Source: Albimonas donghaensis (GTDB lineage: Bacteria; Pseudomonadota; Alphaproteobacteria; Rhodobacterales; Rhodobacteraceae). Taken from it: a stretch of DNA of 64,000 bases. The stretch's first letter is position 1. Each line of letters begins with the position of its first letter. Location: contig NZ_FNMZ01000002.1 in assembly GCF_900106695.1 (NCBI RefSeq), positions 496,001 to 560,000 of the forward strand, written 5' to 3'. This document shows positions 26,235 to 32,129 of the stretch, in pieces. The notes below the pieces were generated by a model. That model had not been told where the DNA came from and did not search any database. It saw only the letters and a list, made by a program, of their open reading frames with translations. The position numbers and the translations under genes are program-made.

Positions 26235-26309
26235 GCGGGCGTAGCTCAGGGGTAGAGCATAACCTTGCCAAGGTTAGGGTCGGGCGTTCGAATCGCCTCG
26301 CCCGCTCCA
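26235..26309 (+). tRNA. tRNA-Gly (anticodon GCC)
   Basis: The acceptor gcgggcg (26235-26241) pairs with cgcccgc (26299-26305). The D arm is tagctcagggg, the anticodon GCC lies at 26267-26269 within cttGCCaag, the T arm is gggcgttcgaatcgcc cut to ttcgaat, and CCA is encoded at 26307-26309. No integrase or attachment repeat was seen next to it. Confidence 0.97.
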
Positions 26310-26337
26310 ACGGTTCTCTATAAAATTCAAGACGCCA

Positions 26338-26368
26338 GGCCGGCTCTCGCAAGGGAGGCCGGTCTTTT
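26338..26368 (+). terminator. Hairpin with T run after tRNA-Gly
   Basis: ccggc (26340-26344) pairs with gccgg (26358-26362), with partial pairing inside, followed by tcttttc. It would end the tRNA transcript. Confidence 0.55.
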
Positions 26369-26461
26369 CGCATGGACGGCCCGCGCCTTGCCCGTCACCG
26401 GGGAAGCGTGGGGGACGCGTGCGGCCGATCCGGCGCGAAGGCCGGACCGGCCGTCAGGCGA

Positions 26462-26704
26462 TCAGAGCCTGGCTTCGAGCGCGGCGATGCGGGCGGTCAG
26501 CGCGTCGTTCTCCTCGCGCGCCTTCGCGGCCATGTCGCGAACCGCGTCGAATTCCTCGCGGGTGACGAAGTCGTTGTCGGCCATCCAGCGCTCGATCCAG
26601 CCGCGAAAGGCTGTCTCGGCCTCGGTGCGCGCGCCCTGGGCGACGCCCGCGGCGCTGGTCATCAGGCGGGAGAGGTCGTCGAAAAACGGATTGCGGCTCT
26701 GCAT
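26462..26704 (-). CDS. ubiK: UbiK-like accessory factor (BMFP family)
   Basis: An 80-residue protein of the BMFP/UbiK family. It starts MQSRNPFFDDLSRLMTSAAG, has the Ala/Glu-rich amphipathic helix ARTEAETAFRGWIERWM, the hallmark DFVTREEFDAVRDMAAKARE and a C-terminal coiled coil LTARIAALEARL. UbiK-type proteins trimerise through this coiled coil and help ubiquinone synthesis enzymes in gammaproteobacteria; the same role here is inference. AGGAG lies 8 bases before the ATG. It is divergent from the aminopeptidase gene. Confidence 0.88.
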   Translation of the reverse strand: MQSRNPFFDDLSRLMTSAAGVAQGARTEAETAFRGWIERWMADNDFVTREEFDAVRDMAAKAREENDALTARIAALEARL

Positions 26705-26919
26705 GCCGGCGCTCCTGGCGTTGTCGCGGGCCGCGTGCGCGGCGCGGGCGACGGGTTTCGGATAGGTCTGCCCCCAACATGGCGCGCCGACGCCGGTTTC
26801 GCCACCCGGCGCGCCGACGCGCCCCCCCCCGCGGGCCGCTCGGCGAGGCCCTTTCGCGGCCCCGCTTGCGCCGACCGCGGGCGGCGCTAGGTTGACCCCT
26901 CCACCCGCCGCGAAAGGCC

Positions 26920-28365
26920 ATGACGATGACCGACCCCGAACGCCCCGCGCTGCCGATGGCCGAGCGCCTGGCCGACCCTGCGGAGGCCGACGCGGCCATC
27001 CCCCTGCGCCTGGTCCCCTCGGACGGGCTCGACGCCGCGCTGGAGGCCCTGCCCGAGGCCCAGCGCGCCTGGGCGCGGGCCACCGACTTCAAGGGCCGGC
27101 TCGGCCAGACCTGCCTGCTGCCGGCGCCCGACGGGACGCTTTCCGCCGTGCTGTTCGGCTGGGGGGACGCCAAGGCGCGGGCCCGCTCACGCCTTGATCT
27201 CGGCCGGGCCGCGGAGAGCCTGCCGGCGGGGACCTTCGCGCTCGACGCCTCCGCGGCGCCCGGGGCGGGGACGGAATCGGCGCTGGCCTGGCTGATCGGC
27301 CGCCTGCGCTTCACCCGCTACAAGTCCGCCAAGCTGGCCCCCGCGCGGCTGATCGCGCCCGCCGGCGTGGACGCCGACGAAACCCATCGCATCGCCGACG
27401 GCGTCGCCCTGACCCGCGCCCTGATCGACACCCCGGCCGAGGACATGGGTCCGGCCGAGATCGAGGCCGCCGCACGCGCGCTCGCGGCCGACCATGGCGC
27501 GACGGTCGAGGTGATCGCCGGCGACGCGCTGCTGGAGGCGAACTACCCGATGATCCACGCGGTCGGCCGCGCCGCCGCGCCGGGGCGCGAGCCGCGGATC
27601 ATCGCGCTGGACTGGGGGCCGAAGGACGCCCCCGCCGTGACCCTGGTCGGCAAGGGGGTCGCCTTCGACACCGGCGGGCTGAACCTGAAGCCCGGGGCCT
27701 CCATGGGCCTGATGAAGAAGGACATGGGCGGCGCCGCCCAGGCGCTGGGGCTGGCGCGGATCGCCATGGCCTCGGGGCTGAAGGCGCGGCTGCGGGTGCT
27801 GATCCCGGCGGTGGAGAACGCGGTCTCGGCCTCGTCCTTCCGGCCCTCCGACGTGCTGACCTCGCGCAAGGGGCTGACGGTGGAGATCAACAACACCGAC
27901 GCCGAAGGCCGGCTGGTGCTGGCCGACGCGCTGGCCCGCGGGGACGAGGACGCGCCCGGGCTGATGCTGTGCTTCGCCACCCTGACCGGCGCCGCCCGCG
28001 TGGCGCTGGGGCCGGAGCTGCCGCCCTTCTACACCGACGACGACGCGCTCGCCGGGGCGCTGGCCGAAGCCTCGGCCGCCGTGCGCGACCCGATCTGGCG
28101 GATGCCGTTCTGGGACGGCTACGAGGCCCAGATCGAGCCCGCCATCGCCGATCTGGACAATGCGCCCTCGGGGGGCATGGCCGGGTCGATCACCGCCGCG
28201 CTGTTCCTGCGCCGCTTCGTGGAGAAGGCCGGCGCCTTCGCCCATTTCGACGTCTACGGCTGGACCCCCGCCGCCCGCCCGGGCCGGCCGAGGGGCGGCG
28301 AGGCGCAGGCGATCCGGGCCTGCTGGGCGGTGCTCTCGGCCCGCTACGGGACGGGAGCCGCCTGA
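26920..28365 (+). CDS. Leucyl aminopeptidase family protein (M17)
   Basis: A 481-residue di-metal aminopeptidase. The N-terminal ~150 residues form the macro-like domain; the C-terminal catalytic domain has LVGKGVAFDTGGLNLKP and MKKDMGGAAQALG (metal and catalytic Lys residues) and the M17 signature NTDAEGRLVLADAL. It removes N-terminal residues from peptides in the cytoplasm. ATG 26920 is used; a second ATG lies 6 bases on. The stop overlaps the next start by one base (TGATG), so the NlpC/P60 gene is coupled, an arrangement common in Rhodobacterales. Confidence 0.94.
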   Translation: MTMTDPERPALPMAERLADPAEADAAIPLRLVPSDGLDAALEALPEAQRAWARATDFKGRLGQTCLLPAPDGTLSAVLFGWGDAKARARSRLDLGRAAESLPAGTFALDASAAPGAGTESALAWLIGRLRFTRYKSAKLAPARLIAPAGVDADETHRIADGVALTRALIDTPAEDMGPAEIEAAARALAADHGATVEVIAGDALLEANYPMIHAVGRAAAPGREPRIIALDWGPKDAPAVTLVGKGVAFDTGGLNLKPGASMGLMKKDMGGAAQALGLARIAMASGLKARLRVLIPAVENAVSASSFRPSDVLTSRKGLTVEINNTDAEGRLVLADALARGDEDAPGLMLCFATLTGAARVALGPELPPFYTDDDALAGALAEASAAVRDPIWRMPFWDGYEAQIEPAIADLDNAPSGGMAGSITAALFLRRFVEKAGAFAHFDVYGWTPAARPGRPRGGEAQAIRACWAVLSARYGTGAA

Positions 28366-29222
28366 TGGCCGCGCTCAGAGCCGGCGCCGCGCCGGGGACC
28401 GACCCTCGCCTTACGCCCGCGCGCCCCGACCTCGCCGCCGAACGGCTGCGGGGAGAGGTCGAGGCCGCGCGCTACGCCTCGCCCGTCCGGATGCGGGTGG
28501 CGCTGGGGGTGGCTCCGCTGCGCGCGCGCCCCGGGGCGAAGGGACTGGCCTCGGAGCTGGTCTACGGCGCGGAGTTCGAAGTCTACGAGAGCGCCGGCGG
28601 GCTCGCCTGGGGGCAGGCGCCGCGGGACGGCTATGTGGGCTACGTGCCGGCCGAGGCGCTGGAGGCCGCCAACGGCCCGGCGACGCATCGGGTGACGGCG
28701 CCGCTGTCGCATCTCTATCCCGGACCGGACCTGAAGACCGCGCCGCTGACGCCCCTGCCGATGAACGCGCTGCTGAGCGGGACGGTGGAGGGCGCGTGGC
28801 TGGTCACCCGCCATGGCTGCGCGCCCGCCCAGCATGTCGCCGAAGCGGCGTCCACGGTCCCCGACTGGGTGGACGCGGCCGAACGCTTCGTCGGCGCGCC
28901 CTATCTGTGGGGCGGCGGCTCGGCGCTGGGGATCGACTGTTCGGGGCTGGTGCAGGCGGCGCGCTGGGCGGCGGGCTTCGCGTGCCCGCGGGATTCGGAC
29001 ATGCAGTCGGCCTGCGGGACCGAGGTCGCGCAGGCGGGTCTGCGCCGCGGCGACCTGGTGTTCTGGAAGGGCCATGTCGGGGTGATGCTGGACGGCGCGC
29101 GGCTGCTGCACGCCAACGCCCACCACATGGCCTGCGCGATCGAGCCCCTGGCCGGCGCCATCGACCGCATCGCCGCCGGCGAATACGGCCCGCCCACCGG
29201 GTTCCGGCGCCTGGACGGCTGA
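28365..29222 (+). CDS. NlpC/P60 family cysteine peptidase with SH3-like N-terminal domain
   Basis: A 285-residue protein. Residues ~45-170 contain two SH3-like stretches (VALGVAPLRARPG, GYVGYVPAEALE, and ATHRVTAPLSHLYPGPDLK). The C-terminal NlpC/P60 domain has YLWGGGSALGIDCSGLVQAA (catalytic Cys), GHVGVMLDG (catalytic His) and LLHANAHH. It probably cleaves peptidoglycan stem peptides (gamma-D-Glu-diamino acid bonds). No signal peptide is visible, so it may act in the cytoplasm on recycled muropeptides; that is inference. The ATG is coupled to the aminopeptidase stop. Confidence 0.9.
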   Translation: MAALRAGAAPGTDPRLTPARPDLAAERLRGEVEAARYASPVRMRVALGVAPLRARPGAKGLASELVYGAEFEVYESAGGLAWGQAPRDGYVGYVPAEALEAANGPATHRVTAPLSHLYPGPDLKTAPLTPLPMNALLSGTVEGAWLVTRHGCAPAQHVAEAASTVPDWVDAAERFVGAPYLWGGGSALGIDCSGLVQAARWAAGFACPRDSDMQSACGTEVAQAGLRRGDLVFWKGHVGVMLDGARLLHANAHHMACAIEPLAGAIDRIAAGEYGPPTGFRRLDG

Positions 29223-29324
29223 GCGGGCTGTCCCGAAGGCCGCTTTTCCTTTCAGGGAAGGGAGAGGGAGGGAGAGAGGGAGCCTCGCTGCGCTCGGGGT
29301 CTCGCGCGCAGGCGCGCGGGGGCT

Positions 29325-29332
29325 TTCCCGGA
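29325..29332. repeat. Target site duplication, left copy (ttcccgga)
   Basis: The 8 bases directly before the left terminal repeat. The same 8 bases directly follow the right terminal repeat at 32043-32050, which proves insertion by transposition. Confidence 0.95.
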
Positions 29333-29356
29333 GGCGATTATATACCTTGCAAACAC
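29333..29356 (+). repeat. Left terminal inverted repeat, 24 bp
   Basis: It is the exact reverse complement of 32019-32042. It holds the -35 box of the transposase promoter. Confidence 0.97.
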
Positions 29357-29375
29357 GGTCAGAAGATCCTATATA
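29347..29375 (+). promoter_or_regulatory. Transposase promoter straddling the left end
   Basis: TTGCAA (29347-29352), inside the terminal repeat, is followed by a 17-base spacer and TATATA (29370-29375). The -10 lies in the centre of the palindrome GATCCTATATAGGATC (29365-29380). The transposase start is 20-26 bases downstream. Confidence 0.65.
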
Positions 29376-29380
29376 GGATC
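29365..29380. promoter_or_regulatory. Perfect 16-bp palindrome over the transposase -10
   Basis: GATCCTATATAGGATC is fully self-complementary. It covers the -10 box, so it could be an operator. It also contains two GATC sites. Confidence 0.6.
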
Positions 29381-29394
29381 AAGACGATAGGAGA

Positions 29395-30330
29395 ATGACC
29401 GTGTCCAACCTCAGCGCCCCCTACCTGCACGACGAGGAAGCCGCCTACGCCTTCCTTGAGGGGGTGATGTGGCCCAACGGCGCGACCTGCCCGCACTGCG
29501 GCGGCACGGATCGCATCTCCAAGGTGAAGGCGAACCCGGAGAAGCGCATCCGCCTGGGCCTGCACCGCTGCGGCGACTGCAAGAAGCAGTTCACCGTCAA
29601 GGTCGGCACCGTGTTCGAGGCTTCCAAGGTCAAGCTGAACCTGTGGCTTCAGGCTGTGGTCCTGATGACGTCCAGCAAGAAGGGCATCAGCAGCCACCAG
29701 CTGCACCGCGTGCTGGGCGTGACCTACAAGACGGCTTGGTTCATGGAGCATCGTATCCGTGAGGCGATGCGCTCCGGTGAGCTGGCCCCGTTCGGCGGCA
29801 ACGGCGGCGCGGTTGAGGCTGACGAGACCTTCATTGGCCGTGAGCCGGGCAAGCCCAAGAAGCGCGCCTATCACCACAAGATGAAGGTTCTGAGCCTCGT
29901 TGACCGCGAGACGGGCCGCGCCCGCTCCATCGTCGTTGACGATATCAAGCGCGCGACCATTGAGCAGTTCGTCGGTGAGAACGTCGCCCGTGAGGCCCGC
30001 CTGATGACGGATGAGGCGGCGATGTATACCCGCATCGGCGCGGAGTTCGCGGATCATCAGTTCGTCTCTCACGGCAAGGGTGAGTATGGCCGCGGCGACA
30101 CCCACACGAACACGATTGAAGGCTACTTCTCGATCTTCAAGCGCGGCATGAAGGGCGTCTATCAGCACTGCGGCAAGCGCCACCTGCACCGCTACGTCGC
30201 GGAGTTCGAGTTCCGTTACAACAATCGGAGCGCGCTTGGGGTTGGGGATCATGGCCGCGCAGTCAACGCACTGACTGGTACGAAAGGAAAGCGCCTGAAA
30301 TATCATGGACCTGACTCGGAAATGGCCTAA
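29395..30330 (+). CDS. IS1595-family transposase (ISXO2-like)
   Basis: A 311-residue transposase. The N-terminal zinc ribbon shows CPHCGG and later HRCGDCKKQF. A helical DNA-binding part (KKGISSHQLHRVLGVTYKTA) follows. The DDE-type (ISXO2-like) catalytic domain has VEADETFIG with the first Asp, VDDIKRATIEQF, LMTDEAAMY with the second Asp, and HTNTIEGYFSIFKRG, where IS1595 proteins carry the final catalytic residues. RYNNR lies near the end. It should cut and rejoin the 24-bp ends. The ATG at 29395 has its AGGAG only one base away, so a GTG at 29401 (spacing 7) may be the true start. The frame is intact. Confidence 0.95.
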   Translation: MTVSNLSAPYLHDEEAAYAFLEGVMWPNGATCPHCGGTDRISKVKANPEKRIRLGLHRCGDCKKQFTVKVGTVFEASKVKLNLWLQAVVLMTSSKKGISSHQLHRVLGVTYKTAWFMEHRIREAMRSGELAPFGGNGGAVEADETFIGREPGKPKKRAYHHKMKVLSLVDRETGRARSIVVDDIKRATIEQFVGENVAREARLMTDEAAMYTRIGAEFADHQFVSHGKGEYGRGDTHTNTIEGYFSIFKRGMKGVYQHCGKRHLHRYVAEFEFRYNNRSALGVGDHGRAVNALTGTKGKRLKYHGPDSEMA

Positions 30331-30345
30331 AGCAGATTGATTCTG

Positions 30346-30374
30346 TTGACAGAATCGAGATCAAACACTATCTT
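30346..30374 (+). promoter_or_regulatory. Near-consensus sigma70 promoter inside the element
   Basis: TTGACA (30346-30351), a 17-base spacer and TATCTT (30369-30374). The -35 is embedded in a perfect inverted repeat, GATTCTG-TTGA-CAGAATC (30339-30345 with 30350-30356), which could be an operator or a hairpin ending the transposase message. No open reading frame starts downstream on this strand before the hairpin at 30427-30451. Confidence 0.6.
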
Positions 30375-30380
30375 GGAATT

Positions 30381-30455
30381 GCTGGTCGCGACCACCTGAA
30401 TGGGCTGGAGAGCACCTGCTCAATGGACGCCCCTCGGATAGCGGGGGGCGTTCTA
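30381..30455 (+). ncRNA. Candidate small RNA carried by the element (about 70-75 nt)
   Basis: The interval between the TTGACA/TATCTT promoter and the hairpin at 30427-30451 contains no gene. It includes the palindrome ggtcgcgacc (30384-30393) and a short hairpin gagc-acct-gctc. The expected transcript would be a short structured RNA; if the terminator leaks it would run antisense into the DUF3800 gene. This is inferred only from promoter and terminator geometry. Confidence 0.3.
30425..30453. terminator. Hairpin between convergent units in the element
   Basis: acgcccc (30427-30433) pairs with ggggcgt (30445-30451) and flanking bases add to the stem. The T tract is weak (ttctacttt). It lies at the DUF3800 stop and could end transcripts from both sides. 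Confidence 0.6.
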
Positions 30456-31277
30456 CTTTAGGCGAACAATCCCGTCAGTTCCGCTGGTGACGACTCGCGC
30501 GTTAAGCACGTTTCGCGGGATAGCGTCGTGCAACTTGTATAGTTCGTTCCGGCTCTCGCGCTCAGACAGGGCGTCGCCCTCATGGCGGGCTTTCAGCAAA
30601 GTCGCATACGCGATGAGGTCGGCAATCTGTATAAAGTGCGATTTCTTCGAATCCTTGAAGTTTGCGTCTTCAATGGTGCTAACCATTGGAATATTTTTGG
30701 ACAAGCTGCCAGATGACCAAGCTCCCAAGCGGGAGCCGGTGGGGAGGTGAACGCAGGCTTTTCGATAGAGCGTTCTATACTCTCCATGACCCTCATCGAA
30801 AAATAACATGCTCCGTCTGCGATCCGCCTTGTTCTGTCTCTCAATGCGCTGAAAGGCTGCGTAAAGGGACGCCTCAAGCTTTCGGCGTCCATATAGATTC
30901 GCGTCTCTAGTTGCATAGACAGAAAAAATACTGTGGTCAGGGAGAAAGCTTAATCCTTGCAAAGCATCCCGGTATGCCTTCCAGGCGCGATTCCCATAAA
31001 GCGCGCCCCTCCCTCGATCATACCTGTTTCGCCCTGTTGCAAGCTTCGACCCTTTCAACTCCTTTGAAAGGGGAATGCCATGTGCTTCTTTCAGAGCTTT
31101 CCGCCATGTGCGGGCTTTCTCAAAATATGCTGACCAGTCGTCATTTAGTCCCTCCGCATCCCACTCGCTGCTGGGCAGTGATATGCTAGCGGTTGGGATC
31201 GAGACGAACGCCAAGACAAACCGTTGCTTGTCGTCGGATTCATCCGCATAGATCGTGCTCAAGGAGTTTGGCAACAT
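30453..31277 (-). CDS. DUF3800 protein, cargo of the IS1595-type element
   Basis: A 274-residue protein from the ATG at 31277. The DUF3800 marks are the N-terminal IYADESDDKQRFVLAF, the central MLFFDEGHGEY and the C-terminal HFIQIADLIAYATLLK. The acidic residues in these motifs resemble an RNase H-like nuclease fold, but nuclease activity is not established. Such genes are often found on mobile elements. The gene is visibly AT-richer than the host genes and the transposase, which suggests separate origin. No good Shine-Dalgarno precedes the start; a GTG at 31295 is also open. Its start overlaps the divergent small gene at 31276. Confidence 0.85.
   Translation of the reverse strand: MLPNSLSTIYADESDDKQRFVLAFVSIPTASISLPSSEWDAEGLNDDWSAYFEKARTWRKALKEAHGIPLSKELKGSKLATGRNRYDRGRGALYGNRAWKAYRDALQGLSFLPDHSIFSVYATRDANLYGRRKLEASLYAAFQRIERQNKADRRRSMLFFDEGHGEYRTLYRKACVHLPTGSRLGAWSSGSLSKNIPMVSTIEDANFKDSKKSHFIQIADLIAYATLLKARHEGDALSERESRNELYKLHDAIPRNVLNARVVTSGTDGIVRLK
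31261..31266 (+). promoter_or_regulatory. Shine-Dalgarno aaggag that sets the 31276 start
   Basis: A full aaggag 9 bases before the ATG at 31276, within the first codons of the DUF3800 gene on the other strand. Confidence 0.8.
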
Positions 31278-31464
31278 GACCGAGAAACAATTCACCGGTG
31301 CGCCAGAGAGTCAACGAAAACGCTTCGAGGAAGCCGCCCGCGAACTCGGCGTGGACCTTGACGAGGACAAGCTGAAGGACGCACTGCGGAAGATGAAGGA
31401 CGGGGCAGTGGCTCCTAAGGAGCCGTCCCAAGAAGGGCCTGGATCTGTCCCTGAAGAGCGGTAA
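31276..31464 (+). CDS. Small acidic helical protein (62 aa), cargo of the element
   Basis: It reads MTEKQFTGAPESQRKRFEEA, then ARELGVDLDEDKLKDALRKM, and ends with a Pro/Glu tail. The start is set by aaggag 9 bases upstream; the longer ATG at 31255 is rejected. The central part looks like one amphipathic helix with an acidic turn. Related short proteins with an F-E-AARELG-D-DE pattern are familiar from alphaproteobacterial genomes, but no function is known to me. It is divergent from DUF3800 (starts overlap by 2 bases) and its 3' end overlaps the next gene on the other strand by 50 bases. Confidence 0.6.
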   Translation: MTEKQFTGAPESQRKRFEEAARELGVDLDEDKLKDALRKMKDGAVAPKEPSQEGPGSVPEER

Positions 31465-31747
31465 GAGCGCCGACGACTGCCAGCGCAAGGAGAACCGCCG
31501 TCCAGATAAAGCCTTTGCTTGGAAGGTGAGAGACGTTCGTCTCCAACCGGCCCAAGCGGTCGCGAACGTCCTTCATGTCCGAGCGCATCTCGGACACATC
31601 GCGCTCGATATACCCTATCGTAGTTTCCAGTTTGGCGACTCTCGCTTCCATCGGATCATCCGGCGGTCTTCCCGCCGCTCCACTTTTGTTCCCGCCCACG
31701 ACAGACAACTGCGGCGGCGCGTGCCCGGGGCCGAGATTGGCGCGCAT
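31415..31747 (-). CDS. Small coiled-coil membrane protein, XhlA-like (110 aa)
   Basis: Residues ~33-75 form a coiled coil (VAKLETTIGYIERDVSEM, then RSDMKDVRDRLGRLETNV). A single C-terminal membrane helix follows (FIWTAVLLALAVVGALTALQ). This layout is like hemolysin XhlA and similar phage or element-borne tail-anchored proteins. The N-terminal 30 residues are Gly/Pro-rich. It starts 5 bases after the stop of the 69-residue gene, so the two are likely cotranscribed. The topology suggests an inner-membrane anchor with a cytoplasmic coiled coil; function unknown. Confidence 0.65.
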   Translation of the reverse strand: MRANLGPGHAPPQLSVVGGNKSGAAGRPPDDPMEARVAKLETTIGYIERDVSEMRSDMKDVRDRLGRLETNVSHLPSKGFIWTAVLLALAVVGALTALQGQIQALLGTAP

Positions 31748-31752
31748 ACAGC

Positions 31753-31962
31753 TTACCCTATTTCAGCTAGTTGCTCTTTCAGAGATTTTAAAGCTTCCGG
31801 CGACAGCAAGAGCGCCCCGTAGAAGACCGGCCCGTTGATGCCGTTGCGTCCAAAGGCAATGCGCGCACAAGAACCGTCCTTGCTCGCCACGATGCGAGTC
31901 GCCCCATATTCTCCCGCCGAGATCGACTCGGCTGCACGCCGATCTGAATCCGAAACTGGCAT
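31753..31962 (-). CDS. Small hypothetical protein (69 aa), cargo of the element
   Basis: It reads MPVSDSDRRAAESISAGEYG, then an alternating stretch with RIAFGRNGINGPVFYGALLL and a C-terminal helix SPEALKSLKEQLAEIG. No family is recognised. AAAGGGGG lies before the ATG, a good ribosome site. It is the gene nearest the right terminal repeat and probably the first of a minus-strand unit with the membrane protein and possibly DUF3800. Confidence 0.6.
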   Translation of the reverse strand: MPVSDSDRRAAESISAGEYGATRIVASKDGSCARIAFGRNGINGPVFYGALLLSPEALKSLKEQLAEIG

Positions 31963-32010
31963 ATGCGCCCCCTTTCAAGTTGCCTACACGCTAGGGGCTT
32001 AAGGGCTGAA

Positions 32011-32038
32011 TTGGAAGCGTGTTTGCAAGGTATATAAT
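32011..32038 (+). promoter_or_regulatory. Outward promoter at the right end of the element
   Basis: TTGGAA (32011-32016), a 16-base spacer and a perfect TATAAT (32033-32038). The -10 lies in the terminal repeat and the -35 is internal. It points out of the element towards the aminotransferase, whose ATG is 91 bases past the -10. The left end has the same -10 pointing outward but only a poor -35 (TTCTGA). Confidence 0.6.
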
Positions 32039-32042
32039 CGCC
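32019..32042 (-). repeat. Right terminal inverted repeat, 24 bp
   Basis: It is the exact reverse complement of 29333-29356 and is followed at once by the right target duplication. Confidence 0.97.
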
Positions 32043-32050
32043 TTCCCGGA
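32043..32050. repeat. Target site duplication, right copy (ttcccgga)
   Basis: Identical to 29325-29332. Confidence 0.95.
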
Positions 32051-32129
32051 AGGGCGCCCTCTTGCGTATCGGGCGGCGATCGCGCTTTGTGCGGCGCGCC
32101 CGCAAGCGAAACTCCCGAAAGGCCGCCCG

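Larger units (their letters stand above)
29333..32042 (+). mobile_element. IS1595-type transposable element with cargo genes (2710 bp)
   Basis: Both ends carry a perfect 24-bp inverted repeat (29333-29356 and 32019-32042, starting ggcgattatataccttgc), flanked by the 8-bp direct repeat ttcccgga. Eight-base duplications and GGC-start ends fit the IS1595 family, as does the encoded transposase. The element is much longer than its transposase needs. It also holds a DUF3800 gene, three small genes and a possible small RNA unit. It inserted between the NlpC/P60 and aminotransferase genes; removing it and one duplication leaves a ~190-base spacer. The perfect ends and duplication suggest a recent insertion. 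Confidence 0.95.

Noticed and set aside
26235-26309. tRNA-Gly as an integration site of a genomic island
   Set aside because: No integrase gene and no repeat of the tRNA 3' end was seen nearby.
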